Positions 33,239-39,895 of a stretch of 48,258 nucleotides of DNA are shown here, piece by piece. The position numbers and the translations under genes were made by a program. Positions within the stretch are counted from its first letter, which is position 1, and every line of letters begins with the position of its first letter. The stretch is from IMG/VR virus record IMGVR_UViG_3300046817_000985, positions 1 through 48,258 of that record. The stretch is one strand, 5' to 3'. The notes under the pieces were generated by a model. The model made no database searches. It had not been told where the DNA came from and saw only the letters and a list, made by a program, of their open reading frames with translations. This DNA is from a virus.

Positions 33239-33718
33239 TCAGGTGTATTCCCGGATGCCGTATTCGACGAGTGCATAGCGGGCTAAAGCGATCGCGTCGG
33301 CTTCGTTGTCGTCCGCGGGATTGAAGCCCAGTGCTCTAGCGGCGGTGATCATCTTCGCCTTGTCGGCGTTGCCCTTGCCCGTGAAGTGCCGTTTGATGGT
33401 GGCCACGGGCACGGCCTGAAACTCGATATTGGCCTCTTGGCAATAGCTTTGCAGCATGGCCACGAGGCCGCCATAAACGTGGGCGGCGCTCGTGCCGATA
33501 TGGCGTCTCACCTCTTCGTAGGCCACGAGATCCGGCCGTATGGATTCGCAAGTCTCCTGCAGGCGGGCGCGGAACTTGACGAAGCGCATGCCCGATGAGT
33601 CATAGCGGCTAGGCTGGAACGACCATGTGCCGGACAGCATCGCGGTGATGACCGCATCACGGGTCGACGCGATGGCGAAGCCGGTGCGCGTGCCCAGGTC
33701 GAGGGCCAAGATTTTCAT
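33239..33718 (-). CDS. RuvC-like Holliday junction resolvase
   Basis: 159 residues from ATG 33718; the frame stays open upstream to a TTG at 33802, but the family starts with MKILALDLGTRTGFA. The catalytic acids are visible: D7 in LDLGTRTG, E68/E69 in AYEEV, and DDNEADAIAL (D137, D141). It would resolve branched replication intermediates before packaging. As first gene of the minus operon it is transcribed from the divergent promoter region at 33719-33879. Confidence 0.85.
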   Translation of the reverse strand: MKILALDLGTRTGFAIASTRDAVITAMLSGTWSFQPSRYDSSGMRFVKFRARLQETCESIRPDLVAYEEVRRHIGTSAAHVYGGLVAMLQSYCQEANIEFQAVPVATIKRHFTGKGNADKAKMITAARALGFNPADDNEADAIALARYALVEYGIREYT

Positions 33719-33815
33719 GGGATAAGGGTTTGGCGAGCCGGAGGCATGCGGCATCTTTCGATTGTCGACGGGTGTGTTCGAATGGATTTCGAGCTCGATC
33801 AAGCTCTACCGAAGC

Positions 33816-33845
33816 AGGCTAGACGGCTTGATTAGGCTGTGTCAA
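33816..33845 (-). promoter_or_regulatory. candidate promoter for replication operon
   Basis: On the minus strand TTGACA (33845-33840) and TAGCCT (33821-33816) are separated by 18 bases. The -35 is perfect and the -10 weak, so activation or repression is likely. GCTTGA and TCAAGC half-sites (33826-33831 and 33842-33847) flank the -35 with 10 bases between, possibly an operator. The half-site matches the core of the origin repeats. Confidence 0.45.
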
Positions 33846-33879
33846 GCTTGAAATTCGCCAACGCCGAAGGACAATCGAC

Positions 33880-35841
33880 ATGCCTGAATCCCCGATGCGT
33901 GAGCATGCAATGGCGCTTGCCGCGAGGGGGTTCAGGGTTTTCAAGCTAGAGGTCTGGGGGAAACATCCCGTCGTCGAGAACTGGCCCGAATCGGCATCGT
34001 GCGATGCGGAAACGGTCAGGGCCATGTGGACGCTGCCCTGGGGCGAAGCTTTAGACAACAACGTGGGGATCTTGGCCGGCGGCGACCTGATGGTCATCGA
34101 CGTCGACATGAAGAACGGGGCTCATGGCGATGCGTCGCTGGACTACCTGGTCGATTCGCTGGAGCTCGATGTGCGCACGTTTACGGTGCGCACGCCCACC
34201 GGCGGCCGGCACATCTACTTCAGGACTAACGGCGTCGAGGTGCGTAACTCGGTACGGGCGCTGAGGCCAGGGCTCGACGTCCGCGGGTGGCATGGATTTG
34301 TCGTCGGGCCCGGTTCCGAAACATGGCAAGGGCGCTATGAGATCCTGGCCGACAAGCCGATCGCGATGGCGCCTGCGTGGCTGGTCGACATGTGCGGACG
34401 CGCGCGCCGGTGCGCGCGGACTGAATCAGGAACACGGCCAGGGGCTAGCGCGGTGGAGCTCGATGCGCAAGCGGATCTGGAGCGAGCCGTGAGGTGGATC
34501 GTCGACGAGGCGCCGATCGCGGTGTCTGGCAATGGGCGGAACAACGAGACTTACAGGGTGGCGGCGCACCTAGGCGACATGGGCGTGTCCGAGGCACAGG
34601 CCGTGGTGCTGCTGATGGAGCACTGGAACGAGGCGAAGGTGTTTCCACCCTACGAATGGGAATTGCTCGAAACAAGGGTGGGACGTTCCTACAAGTACCG
34701 CCGGCGACCACTGGGAGTTGCATCGCCGCTCGTTGAATTCGATGCGGTGGATATTCCCGTGGGGGAATTACCCCGGACAAAAAAGCGAAACAGCAAGCCG
34801 ACAACCGAATGGGTGGACCAGGTCATGCCGGGAAACGACAATCCATACCTCATCAAGGGCTGGCTCGACGCCGGCATGATATCGATCCTCTACGGGGCGA
34901 CGGGGGCCTCGAAGAGCTTCGCGGCGCTCGACATGGGCTGGCATGTGGGCGCCGGGAAGCCATGGAACGGCTGCGAGGTGAAACGAGGGCTGGTGCTTTA
35001 CATAGCCCTCGAAGGCGGCGCCGGCATCAGAAAGCGCTTAGTGGCTTTGCGGAAACGGCATGGGACGGGATGCAAGATGGCCGCGGTGCGCTGGGGCATC
35101 GATCTTAAGCCAGGGAGTAAGGACGCCGCGGAGTTGGTCGCGTTAGTGCGCGAAGCCGAGAAGGATCAGGGGCTGCCGGTGGCCCTGGTCATCATCGACA
35201 CGCTCTCGCGGGCGATCGCCGGGCTCGACGAGAACTCGGCGTCGGACATGAATGGCGTCATGAAGGTCGTCGAGGGACTGTGCGAGACGCTGCAATGCCA
35301 TGTCATGCTGGTGCATCACTCCGGCAAGGATGCCGCTCGCGGGGCCCGTGGCTCATCGGCATTGAAGGCGGCGACCGACACGGAGCTCGAGGTCGTCTCC
35401 GACGGGCCGAACGTAAACACGGGCACGCTGACGGCCACCAAGCAGCGGGACATCGACGGGACGATGTCGCTGGCATTCGAGCGAGAGACGATCGAAGTCG
35501 GCAAGAGCGAAGCCGACGGAAAGCCGATCTTCAGTTGTGTGATGCGGTGGAAATCCAAGGCCGAAAGCGATTTCGAGCCAGGCGAGATGACCGGGCCAGA
35601 AAAGCAGATGATGGGCTTTTTCGATCAACTGGAAAATTCAGAGGGAATTTCCAGCAATGATTGGGACGCACATGCGCAAGAGGGGTGGATAGTGAACAAA
35701 CACGGCAAAACGCGCTTGAATTCGAACTCAAGCGCGGTGTCCGTCAGCAGGGTACGTTTAAGAGCATTGCGCTTGAGTCTACTCAAGCGCGGATTAGTAT
35801 ATAAAGATGAGCAAAATCAATGGTTTAAAAATAGCGCTTGA
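33880..35841 (+). CDS. primase-polymerase / replicative helicase fusion
   Basis: 653 residues. N-terminal prim-pol domain: VIDVDMKNG (D74, D76) and PTGGRHIYF (106-114) are the archaeo-eukaryotic primase acidic and His motifs, within about 1-175. A linker with helical domain follows (195-280). The RepA-like hexameric ATPase has Walker A LYGATGASKS (338-346), Walker B LVIIDTLSRA (D440) and VMLVHHSGKD. The last 100 residues form a winged-helix-like DNA-binding end. Its start has an AAGGA site. The gene's own 3' end carries repeats that continue past the stop codon, suggesting that the product binds the origin, as in phage P4 alpha or lambda O. Confidence 0.9.
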   Translation: MPESPMREHAMALAARGFRVFKLEVWGKHPVVENWPESASCDAETVRAMWTLPWGEALDNNVGILAGGDLMVIDVDMKNGAHGDASLDYLVDSLELDVRTFTVRTPTGGRHIYFRTNGVEVRNSVRALRPGLDVRGWHGFVVGPGSETWQGRYEILADKPIAMAPAWLVDMCGRARRCARTESGTRPGASAVELDAQADLERAVRWIVDEAPIAVSGNGRNNETYRVAAHLGDMGVSEAQAVVLLMEHWNEAKVFPPYEWELLETRVGRSYKYRRRPLGVASPLVEFDAVDIPVGELPRTKKRNSKPTTEWVDQVMPGNDNPYLIKGWLDAGMISILYGATGASKSFAALDMGWHVGAGKPWNGCEVKRGLVLYIALEGGAGIRKRLVALRKRHGTGCKMAAVRWGIDLKPGSKDAAELVALVREAEKDQGLPVALVIIDTLSRAIAGLDENSASDMNGVMKVVEGLCETLQCHVMLVHHSGKDAARGARGSSALKAATDTELEVVSDGPNVNTGTLTATKQRDIDGTMSLAFERETIEVGKSEADGKPIFSCVMRWKSKAESDFEPGEMTGPEKQMMGFFDQLENSEGISSNDWDAHAQEGWIVNKHGKTRLNSNSSAVSVSRVRLRALRLSLLKRGLVYKDEQNQWFKNSA

Positions 35842-35890
35842 GTTAACCCAAGCGCGCTTGAGTTAGTAACCCAAGCACGCTTGTGTCAGG
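35711..35890. other. candidate replication origin: inverted iterons and AT-rich block
   Basis: Nine copies of GCGCTTGAG or close variants alternate in orientation: plus at 35712, 35769, 35834, 35854 and 35877, minus at 35727-35735, 35782-35790, 35847-35855 and 35870-35878. They form four dyads, two of them perfect (CGCGCTTGA/TCAAGCGCG with an 8-base spacer; GCGCTTGAGT/ACTCAAGCGC with 2 bases). Between dyads two and three, 35791-35833 is about three quarters A+T, suitable for unwinding. The array straddles the stop codon of the helicase gene. Dyads plus an AT-rich element beside the initiator gene are the classic form of iteron origins. Confidence 0.7.
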
Positions 35891-35913
35891 GGCCTCTCCC
35901 TTTAGGGAGGCCC
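35890..35913. terminator. strong hairpin after origin repeats
   Basis: GGGCCTC(T)CCC and GGGAGGCCC pair over 9 bp with one bulge and a TTTA loop. No T-run follows on either strand. It lies immediately after the repeats and may end the helicase transcript or form part of the origin. Confidence 0.4.
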
Positions 35914-35952
35914 AAACACGAGCAGGGTGATCGAGTTGGAGAGATTGACCTG

Positions 35953-36504
35953 ATGGCTAGGAGCATCTTCGAAATCCTGATTAACCTCCCGCCACCGGAC
36001 GATCCGCGATGGGACAAGGTCCGGCTGGACCTGGAGAAGCAGCGGCGCGCGGTGCGGCGCAAGCAGTTGGCACTGGCCAGGCGGCAAAGGCGGACGGAGC
36101 TCCGCGGCGCCCGGCAAGCGTCCGCTACGCTGGCCGCTGCCGGCGACCCGGCAGGGCTTATCGGTCCGCCTGGTCAGGTCCCATACGAGCAAGCGCTGAC
36201 GGCGATGCGGCCGGGCGAGTGGTACCGGCCCAAGGATTTGGCGAGGCTCACCGGCACCTGGCGCGGCTGGGCGCAAGGCGCGATGCGGTGGGCGCTGGTG
36301 AGCGGTCTGGTGGAAAGCCACAAGGACGGGTTTGGGCCGGGGCGTGGGCGCGGTTGCTGGCCTTACAGGCTCACGGCTAGCGGGGAAGCGTGGCGGGCCT
36401 GTAGGGTGCCTCTGAAGGCCTTGGCGGGGCTACCCCAAAAAGGGGAACCCGGCGAAGCGTCGCCGGGTCCCGATGTTTCTAGTGCTGTTCAACTTATGGT
36501 TTAG
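35953..36504 (+). CDS. DNA-binding-like protein downstream of origin
   Basis: 183 residues from ATG 35953 (GGAGAG upstream); an earlier frame start is less likely. Residues 15-60 are a highly basic helix (LDLEKQRRAVRRKQLALARRQRR). The middle (AMRPGEWYRPKDLARLTGTW, MRWALVSGLVESHK) looks like a winged helix, with a wing in GPGRGRGCWPYRLTASG. It could be an accessory origin-binding or regulatory protein. No family was recognised with certainty. Confidence 0.6.
   Translation: MARSIFEILINLPPPDDPRWDKVRLDLEKQRRAVRRKQLALARRQRRTELRGARQASATLAAAGDPAGLIGPPGQVPYEQALTAMRPGEWYRPKDLARLTGTWRGWAQGAMRWALVSGLVESHKDGFGPGRGRGCWPYRLTASGEAWRACRVPLKALAGLPQKGEPGEASPGPDVSSAVQLMV
36433..36468 (-). terminator. terminator-like double hairpin at operon end
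   Basis: ACCCGGCGA/TCGCCGGGT (36447-36468, loop AGCG) is followed on the minus strand by a second small hairpin with a run of five T (CCCC TTTTT GGGG). It lies 33 bases after the stop of the last minus-strand small gene, although inside the 3' end of the plus-strand gene, and could stop minus-strand transcription. Confidence 0.45.
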
Positions 36505-36755
36505 TTGTATTCCGCATCGAGATAGAGCAAAAGGCCCATTGCCGTTAGGGCCGCGACGTCCTTCCATATGCCCGGCAGGCTTCCCATCGACACGATGAGG
36601 GCGAGCGGCAAGAGCACAAGCGCCAGCTTCGCGGTCCATTTGAGCAAGAGCCAGGCCAGCCCGGCGACTAGTCCGGCCATGAACAGCTTGGCGAGCACGT
36701 AGCCGAGCGCCAGGATCGCCAAGGCCAACAGGATTCCGCCGGCTATGGTGACCAT
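36501..36755 (-). CDS. small multi-pass membrane protein
   Basis: 84 residues from ATG 36755, which overlaps the stop of a micro-ORF. It has three or more hydrophobic segments (IAGGILLALAILALGYVLA, MAGLVAGLAWLLL, LALVLLPLALIVS and AALTAMGLLLYL). It is the last gene of the small minus operon. A role in exclusion or membrane remodelling is only a guess. Confidence 0.6.
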   Translation of the reverse strand: MVTIAGGILLALAILALGYVLAKLFMAGLVAGLAWLLLKWTAKLALVLLPLALIVSMGSLPGIWKDVAALTAMGLLLYLDAEYN

Positions 36756-36829
36756 CAGCCGTGCTTCCCGTCGAGCCAGTCGAGGCAGACGAGCACGGCT
36801 AGGGCGAGGAGCGAAACGAGGTCTTTCAC
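36755..36829 (-). CDS. 24-residue hydrophobic microprotein
   Basis: GTG at 36829 overlaps the stop of the preceding gene (GTGA), and the stop overlaps the next ATG (TGATG). The peptide KDLVSLLALAVLVCLDWLDG is a possible membrane helix. Exact coupling on both sides is the evidence; the length makes it tentative. Confidence 0.35.
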   Translation of the reverse strand: MKDLVSLLALAVLVCLDWLDGKHG

Positions 36830-37047
36830 GGCGCCAGCGCTTCAAGCTTGGCGGCATTCCAGCGTGCGATGTCATGCAGGAAGAAGAACACCACGCGTCC
36901 CGAAGGGTAAAGCAGCACGTCCGCTCCGAAGGACAGCTCGCCCGTTCGGGTGTTGCCGACTGCGTGGCGCAGCGCGACGATCTCGCCGCGCGTGGTCGGG
37001 CGCGTGCAACTTTCGATGTTGATTCGGTCGCCTATGTCGAAGATCAT
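36826..37047 (-). CDS. small beta-rich protein
   Basis: 73 residues (IFDIGDRINIESCTRP, RGEIVALRHA, FGADVLLYPSGRVVFFFLHD). The strand pattern suggests a small beta barrel or SH3-like fold, like the 74-residue protein at 37274. AGGAC precedes the start, which overlaps the upstream stop (ATGA). Function is unknown. Confidence 0.55.
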   Translation of the reverse strand: MIFDIGDRINIESCTRPTTRGEIVALRHAVGNTRTGELSFGADVLLYPSGRVVFFFLHDIARWNAAKLEALAP

Positions 37048-37235
37048 TGGATTTGTCCTTGGTCTGTTGATTTCAACGTTGATCCGGCTTTGAAGCTTTG
37101 CGGCGCAGTGGACGGTGTAGTCCGGCCGGCGAGTAGCCGATGAATAGCCTTAGCCTCGCGCTTGCCGATCTTGGATCGTGAGCGATTGCTCGCCTCAATG
37201 GCCTTGTCGACTGCGATCGGATTGTAATCGGTCAT
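37044..37235 (-). CDS. small basic protein
   Basis: 63 residues, helical and basic (VDKAIEASNRSRSKIGKREAKAIHRLL), with a Ser/Thr tail. AAGGGAC precedes the start. It is coupled to the next gene by ATGA. Function is unknown; a nucleic-acid-binding role is possible. Confidence 0.5.
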   Translation of the reverse strand: MTDYNPIAVDKAIEASNRSRSKIGKREAKAIHRLLAGRTTPSTAPQSFKAGSTLKSTDQGQIQ

Positions 37236-37273
37236 TGGTCTAGTCCCTTGGGTTTGTGGTTTGTGGTTCGGTT

Positions 37274-37498
37274 TCAGGCCGGCTCAAGGTGAAGGCGGTT
37301 TTCGAGCACGAGATTGCCGATATTGACGCGGGAAATTTCGCCGTCGTCCCATCGGATTTTCGCCAGGGTGAAGCCTGGCGCGATCGTATCGAGCCGGATG
37401 ATGGCGCCTTTGGCGAAAGGCGCCCATCCCGTGAATTGTCCCGTGGCTCGCAAGAAGCCACGAGCGAACATGACGCGGTCGGTTTTCTTGAATGTCAT
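37274..37498 (-). CDS. small beta-barrel-like protein
   Basis: 74 residues (DRVMFARGFLRATGQFTGW, GAIIRLDTIAPGFTLAKIRW, GEISRVNIGNLVLE) with an SH3-like strand pattern typical of small phage early proteins that act on host targets. The ATG follows the micro-ORF stop by a few bases, with AAGGGTG as ribosome site. Function is unknown. Confidence 0.55.
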   Translation of the reverse strand: MTFKKTDRVMFARGFLRATGQFTGWAPFAKGAIIRLDTIAPGFTLAKIRWDDGEISRVNIGNLVLENRLHLEPA

Positions 37499-37504
37499 CG
37501 GGTT

Positions 37505-37594
37505 TCACCCTTGGCTATCGTCAGGATCAAGCATGGCCCAAAACAGAAAGGCGAGCCATGCGCCGAAGAAAGCAAACATGCTGAGTAGCATCAT
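37505..37594 (-). CDS. 29-residue membrane microprotein
   Basis: Starts ATGATG at 37594 after a good AAGGGAG site in the only gap of this part of the operon. The peptide LLSMFAFFGAWLAFLFWAML is a hydrophobic helix with an acidic end. Its position with a dedicated ribosome site supports translation. Confidence 0.45.
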   Translation of the reverse strand: MMLLSMFAFFGAWLAFLFWAMLDPDDSQG

Positions 37595-37612
37595 GGTGGC
37601 GGGCTCCCTTGG

Positions 37613-38404
37613 TTATGCGGCGAGCCGTGATTGCACTGCAGCGAAACGCGTGGCGAATGGGCCATGCGCCGCGATGACGATCGAAGCGCGAGCCTTGGCC
37701 GACGTGCCCCCGCAGGCCTTGCAGCTGCCACATGTCGTCTTGTGGCCAGCCTCTTTCGAGGCAGGGCAAACGACTTCGCCCACTAGTTTGGCTTGCGACA
37801 ACAGTCGAACCCGGAAGGTTCGCCAGCCTGTCGCGAGTGCCGCTCCGTGGTCGTGCTCCGTGTCGGCCGAAGCCATGCACAAAGAGCGAAAGGCCTTGAA
37901 AGCCGGGTTGCGCCATTGATGAGTGTACCCGGCATGGCCGGCGCTTTTCAGGGTGCAGGCGCGCCAAACTTGGAAAGGAATGGCTGCAGGATCACCATAG
38001 GAACCTAGGCGAAACACAAGACCGGCAAAAAGCTCCGGGATGATTCGCGGATCGTAATCTATGCCAGGCGCTGCATAGCGCTTGCGCTCGAAGGCGCGAA
38101 AGATAGAAGCGACGCTGCGCCCGACTTGCACATAGCAGGCGCCGCCAAGCTTAGGCCTTTGCGGGCACATGCCGCAAACGCTACTGTCTAGGCCAAGCTT
38201 CAAGGCCTTGACCGGATCGACATCCGATCGGATGATATAGCTTTGGATCATCGAGCCGGTTTTGCTGTTGCGCGAGCGCCGGAAACAAGTTGCGATCGCG
38301 ACGACGGGCGCTCCGTCAAGTAAGCTTGCGCCCTGCCACAGGATGACGCCAGCATAAGCGCGCTTGCGCAGCGCTCGATGCATGTCGAGTGCAGTCTTGA
38401 TCAT
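37613..38404 (-). CDS. conserved Cys-rich phage protein, unknown function
   Basis: 263 residues. It contains two probable zinc sites: DSSVCGMCPQRPKLGGACYVQ (near 74-93) and VVCPASKEAGHKTTCGSCKACGG (near 211-236). Between them is a conserved-looking YDPRIIPELFAGLVFRLGSYGDPAAIPFQ region and AGHAGYTHQWR. Similar sequences occur in other phages and plasmids without known role, from memory. Together with its strong ribosome site AAGGGAG it is clearly real. The gene lies just after the first hairpin element. Confidence 0.65.
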   Translation of the reverse strand: MIKTALDMHRALRKRAYAGVILWQGASLLDGAPVVAIATCFRRSRNSKTGSMIQSYIIRSDVDPVKALKLGLDSSVCGMCPQRPKLGGACYVQVGRSVASIFRAFERKRYAAPGIDYDPRIIPELFAGLVFRLGSYGDPAAIPFQVWRACTLKSAGHAGYTHQWRNPAFKAFRSLCMASADTEHDHGAALATGWRTFRVRLLSQAKLVGEVVCPASKEAGHKTTCGSCKACGGTSAKARASIVIAAHGPFATRFAAVQSRLAA

Positions 38405-38445
38405 GTCGCTTAGCTCCCTTGGTCTGATTCGGCATTGGCGTGCCG

Positions 38446-38493
38446 CGGCTATTGCCGATAGAGCGGCTCGTGAGCCGCTCGACTGCGATAGCT
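38446..38493 (-). ncRNA. intercistronic hairpin element, copy 1
   Basis: CGGCTATTGCCGATAGAGCG begins the element on the plus strand, exactly as in copy 2. The inner stem is GAGCGGCTC/GAGCCGCTC; the outer stem pairs GCTATTGC with GCGATAGC (one T-G pair). Between them, CGATA and CGACT form an internal loop. It overlaps the TAG stop of the upstream gene and precedes the ribosome site of the next. Probably RNA-level: processing, stability or attenuation. Confidence 0.55.
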
Positions 38494-38719
38494 AGAGAGT
38501 GCGTAATGCTTTATAGGTGAGGCGGCCTTTACCGTTCGCTTCGCGGAAGGCGGCGCGGCAGGTGTCGGAGTTGATGTCGACGCAATTACGATCTGTCGTG
38601 AGCATCCGTTCGATCGAGCCCATGAAGCGCTCGATTTTCTCGGCGTCTTTGGCCCAGTCGTATGTTGCCTCGATTCGGCGCCGCCATGCGGCGAGGAAAG
38701 CTTTCTGGTTCTCGGTCAT
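38492..38719 (-). CDS. small helical early protein
   Basis: 75 residues (AFLAAWRRRIEATYDWAKDA, IERFMGSIERML, CVDINSDTCRAAFREANGKG). AAGGAAC lies upstream. It is flanked by the two hairpin elements. No family was recognised. Confidence 0.55.
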   Translation of the reverse strand: MTENQKAFLAAWRRRIEATYDWAKDAEKIERFMGSIERMLTTDRNCVDINSDTCRAAFREANGKGRLTYKALRTL

Positions 38720-38754
38720 CTTGGGAAGGTTCCTTGGTTAGGCCTTGGTGGCCC

Positions 38755-38803
38755 CGGCTATTGCCGATAGAGCGCTCCGCAGAGCGCTCGACTGCAATAC
38801 CGT
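38755..38803 (-). ncRNA. intercistronic hairpin element, copy 2
   Basis: Shares CGGCTATTGCCGATAGAGCG and GCTCGACTGC with copy 1, but the inner stem has changed on both sides (GAGCGCTC/GAGCGCTC), and the outer stem pairs TATTGC with GCAATA. Paired changes in both stems indicate conserved secondary structure. It begins directly after the stop codon at 38805. Confidence 0.55.
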
Positions 38804-38804
38804 A

Positions 38805-39023
38805 TTAGTTGCGCTTTTGGAGCATAAGGGGAAAATTGCGCAGCATCTTGTCTGCATAGCCTGAATCTTCTAGGCAATGGCCGAAGCGCGCGATGCAATC
38901 CCGATACAGGCTCATGGCGTACATTGCTGCGACTGGCCCGCAGTAATGCGTCGCGTATCGCTCGCTGAAAGCGTAATGAACGGGAGCGCTTAGATGGAGG
39001 TTAGGCGTTGTTTCGCGGTTCAT
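38805..39023 (-). CDS. first gene of small early minus operon
   Basis: 72 residues (LHLSAPVHYAFSERYATHYCG, VAAMYAMSLYRDCIARFGHCLED). AAGGAACC precedes the ATG. As the first gene after the candidate promoter it would be the earliest product. No family was recognised. Confidence 0.55.
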   Translation of the reverse strand: MNRETTPNLHLSAPVHYAFSERYATHYCGPVAAMYAMSLYRDCIARFGHCLEDSGYADKMLRNFPLMLQKRN

Positions 39024-39066
39024 GGTGAGGTTCCTTGGGTTAGGCCTTGGCGGGCCGGGGATAGAA

Positions 39067-39096
39067 TTGATAGAGTAGGGGATGAGCGACAGTCAA
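39067..39096 (-). promoter_or_regulatory. candidate promoter for small early operon
   Basis: On the minus strand TTGACT (39096-39091, preceded by another overlapping TTGACT) and TATCAA (39072-39067) are 18 bases apart. It reads into the gene at 39023. The operator-like dyads at 39116-39160 lie just upstream. Confidence 0.5.
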
Positions 39097-39115
39097 GTCA
39101 AGCGAGAAAATCGAG

Positions 39116-39160
39116 ACGGGTATCAGGGTACCTTACAAAATACGGGTATCAGGATACCCG
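39116..39160. promoter_or_regulatory. paired operator-like dyads
   Basis: Two copies of ACGGGTATCAGG(G/A)TACC, 26 bases apart start to start. The second contains an 18-base perfect dyad CGGGTATC-AG-GATACCCG (39143-39160). They lie between divergent genes, just before ATG 39166 and upstream of the minus-strand promoter. This is a typical arrangement for a repressor controlling both directions. Confidence 0.55.
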
Positions 39161-39165
39161 GCACA

Positions 39166-39540
39166 ATGCCGCGACTCCATCGCGGTAGGCCTACGAAGGC
39201 AATTTCGAAGCTTTTATTGGGGCAAGCGATCGAGCGCTTCAAAGCGCTTCGGCTCCAGATTACGACTGAAGGCGCGGCCAAGGCCTGGCGTATAGCGAAC
39301 CAAATGCTTGACGATGAGACGACGCCAGCAAGAACAAGATGGGACATCGCCAGGACCTTCCTACTCATGGCCGGCCATGTTCCGCCGCGGCCCGCGGCGC
39401 AGGAGCCAGCCAATGATCGGCCTCTAGTCGAGCGATCTACCAATGATCTCCGTGACTTAGTCGACAGGCTCGAGAGCGAGCTTGCCGGGCGCGCCAGGCC
39501 TATCGTCGACATCGCCAAGGCAGTCGACATGTGGTCCTAG
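39166..39540 (+). CDS. possible small terminase subunit
   Basis: 124 residues from ATG 39166; the longer frame from 39082 would run through the operator dyads and is less likely. It is basic and helical (RPTKAISKLLLGQAIERFKAL, AAKAWRIANQMLDDETTPARTRWDIARTFLLMAG), with an acidic coiled C terminus (LRDLVDRLESELAG). Length, helical DNA-binding start and coiled oligomerisation end suit TerS, and it opens the late strand. No firm family match, so the role is tentative. Confidence 0.45.
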   Translation: MPRLHRGRPTKAISKLLLGQAIERFKALRLQITTEGAAKAWRIANQMLDDETTPARTRWDIARTFLLMAGHVPPRPAAQEPANDRPLVERSTNDLRDLVDRLESELAGRARPIVDIAKAVDMWS

Positions 39541-39895
39541 CGCTTGCCAGATGCTTACCCCGAAGCGCCGTAGTGCTCTCATCCCTAGGGGAAATGGCCT
39601 AATAGCACGTTACTGATAGTAGCGTGTCGGCGCCGTCGGCGTCGGCGTCGTTAGTCGGCAATGCGACCCCGACCAATTGCAATTCGCAACCACCCCTCCC
39701 GCCCACCCCGCCCCGGTGTTGGCGTGGCCCAGGCAGGCTCGCACACTAATTTTCCAATTTTTTGGCGGTTCGGGGCTGCACACTAATTTTCCAGAATTTC
39801 CAGCGTTCTAGATCGCTTCGTATTCAGTTAAACTGAAGTGTTCTGTTACAGTGTGCACAGTGTTGTCGTTATGCCGGCCTTGACTTCCATCCCCT
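39541..39895. other. noncoding region with repeats before late structural genes
   Basis: No convincing gene. It contains an imperfect hairpin CACGTTACT/AGTAGCGTG (39607-39627), a run of GTCGGC units (39626-39658), a 16-base direct repeat GCACACTAATTTTCCA (39741-39756 and 39778-39793), and a TTCAGTT-A-AACTGAA dyad (39823-39837). Its place after the possible TerS gene makes it a candidate packaging (pac or cos) or late control region. Confidence 0.5.
39741..39793 (+). repeat. 16-bp direct repeat GCACACTAATTTTCCA
   Basis: Two exact copies 37 bases apart start to start in an otherwise GC-rich noncoding region. Their AT-rich core suggests a protein-binding site, for example for terminase or a late regulator. 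Confidence 0.6.

Noticed and set aside
38446-38803. Hairpin elements as tRNA genes or simple terminators
   Set aside because: No acceptor stem, T-loop or CCA-type end is seen, and no T-run follows the stems.
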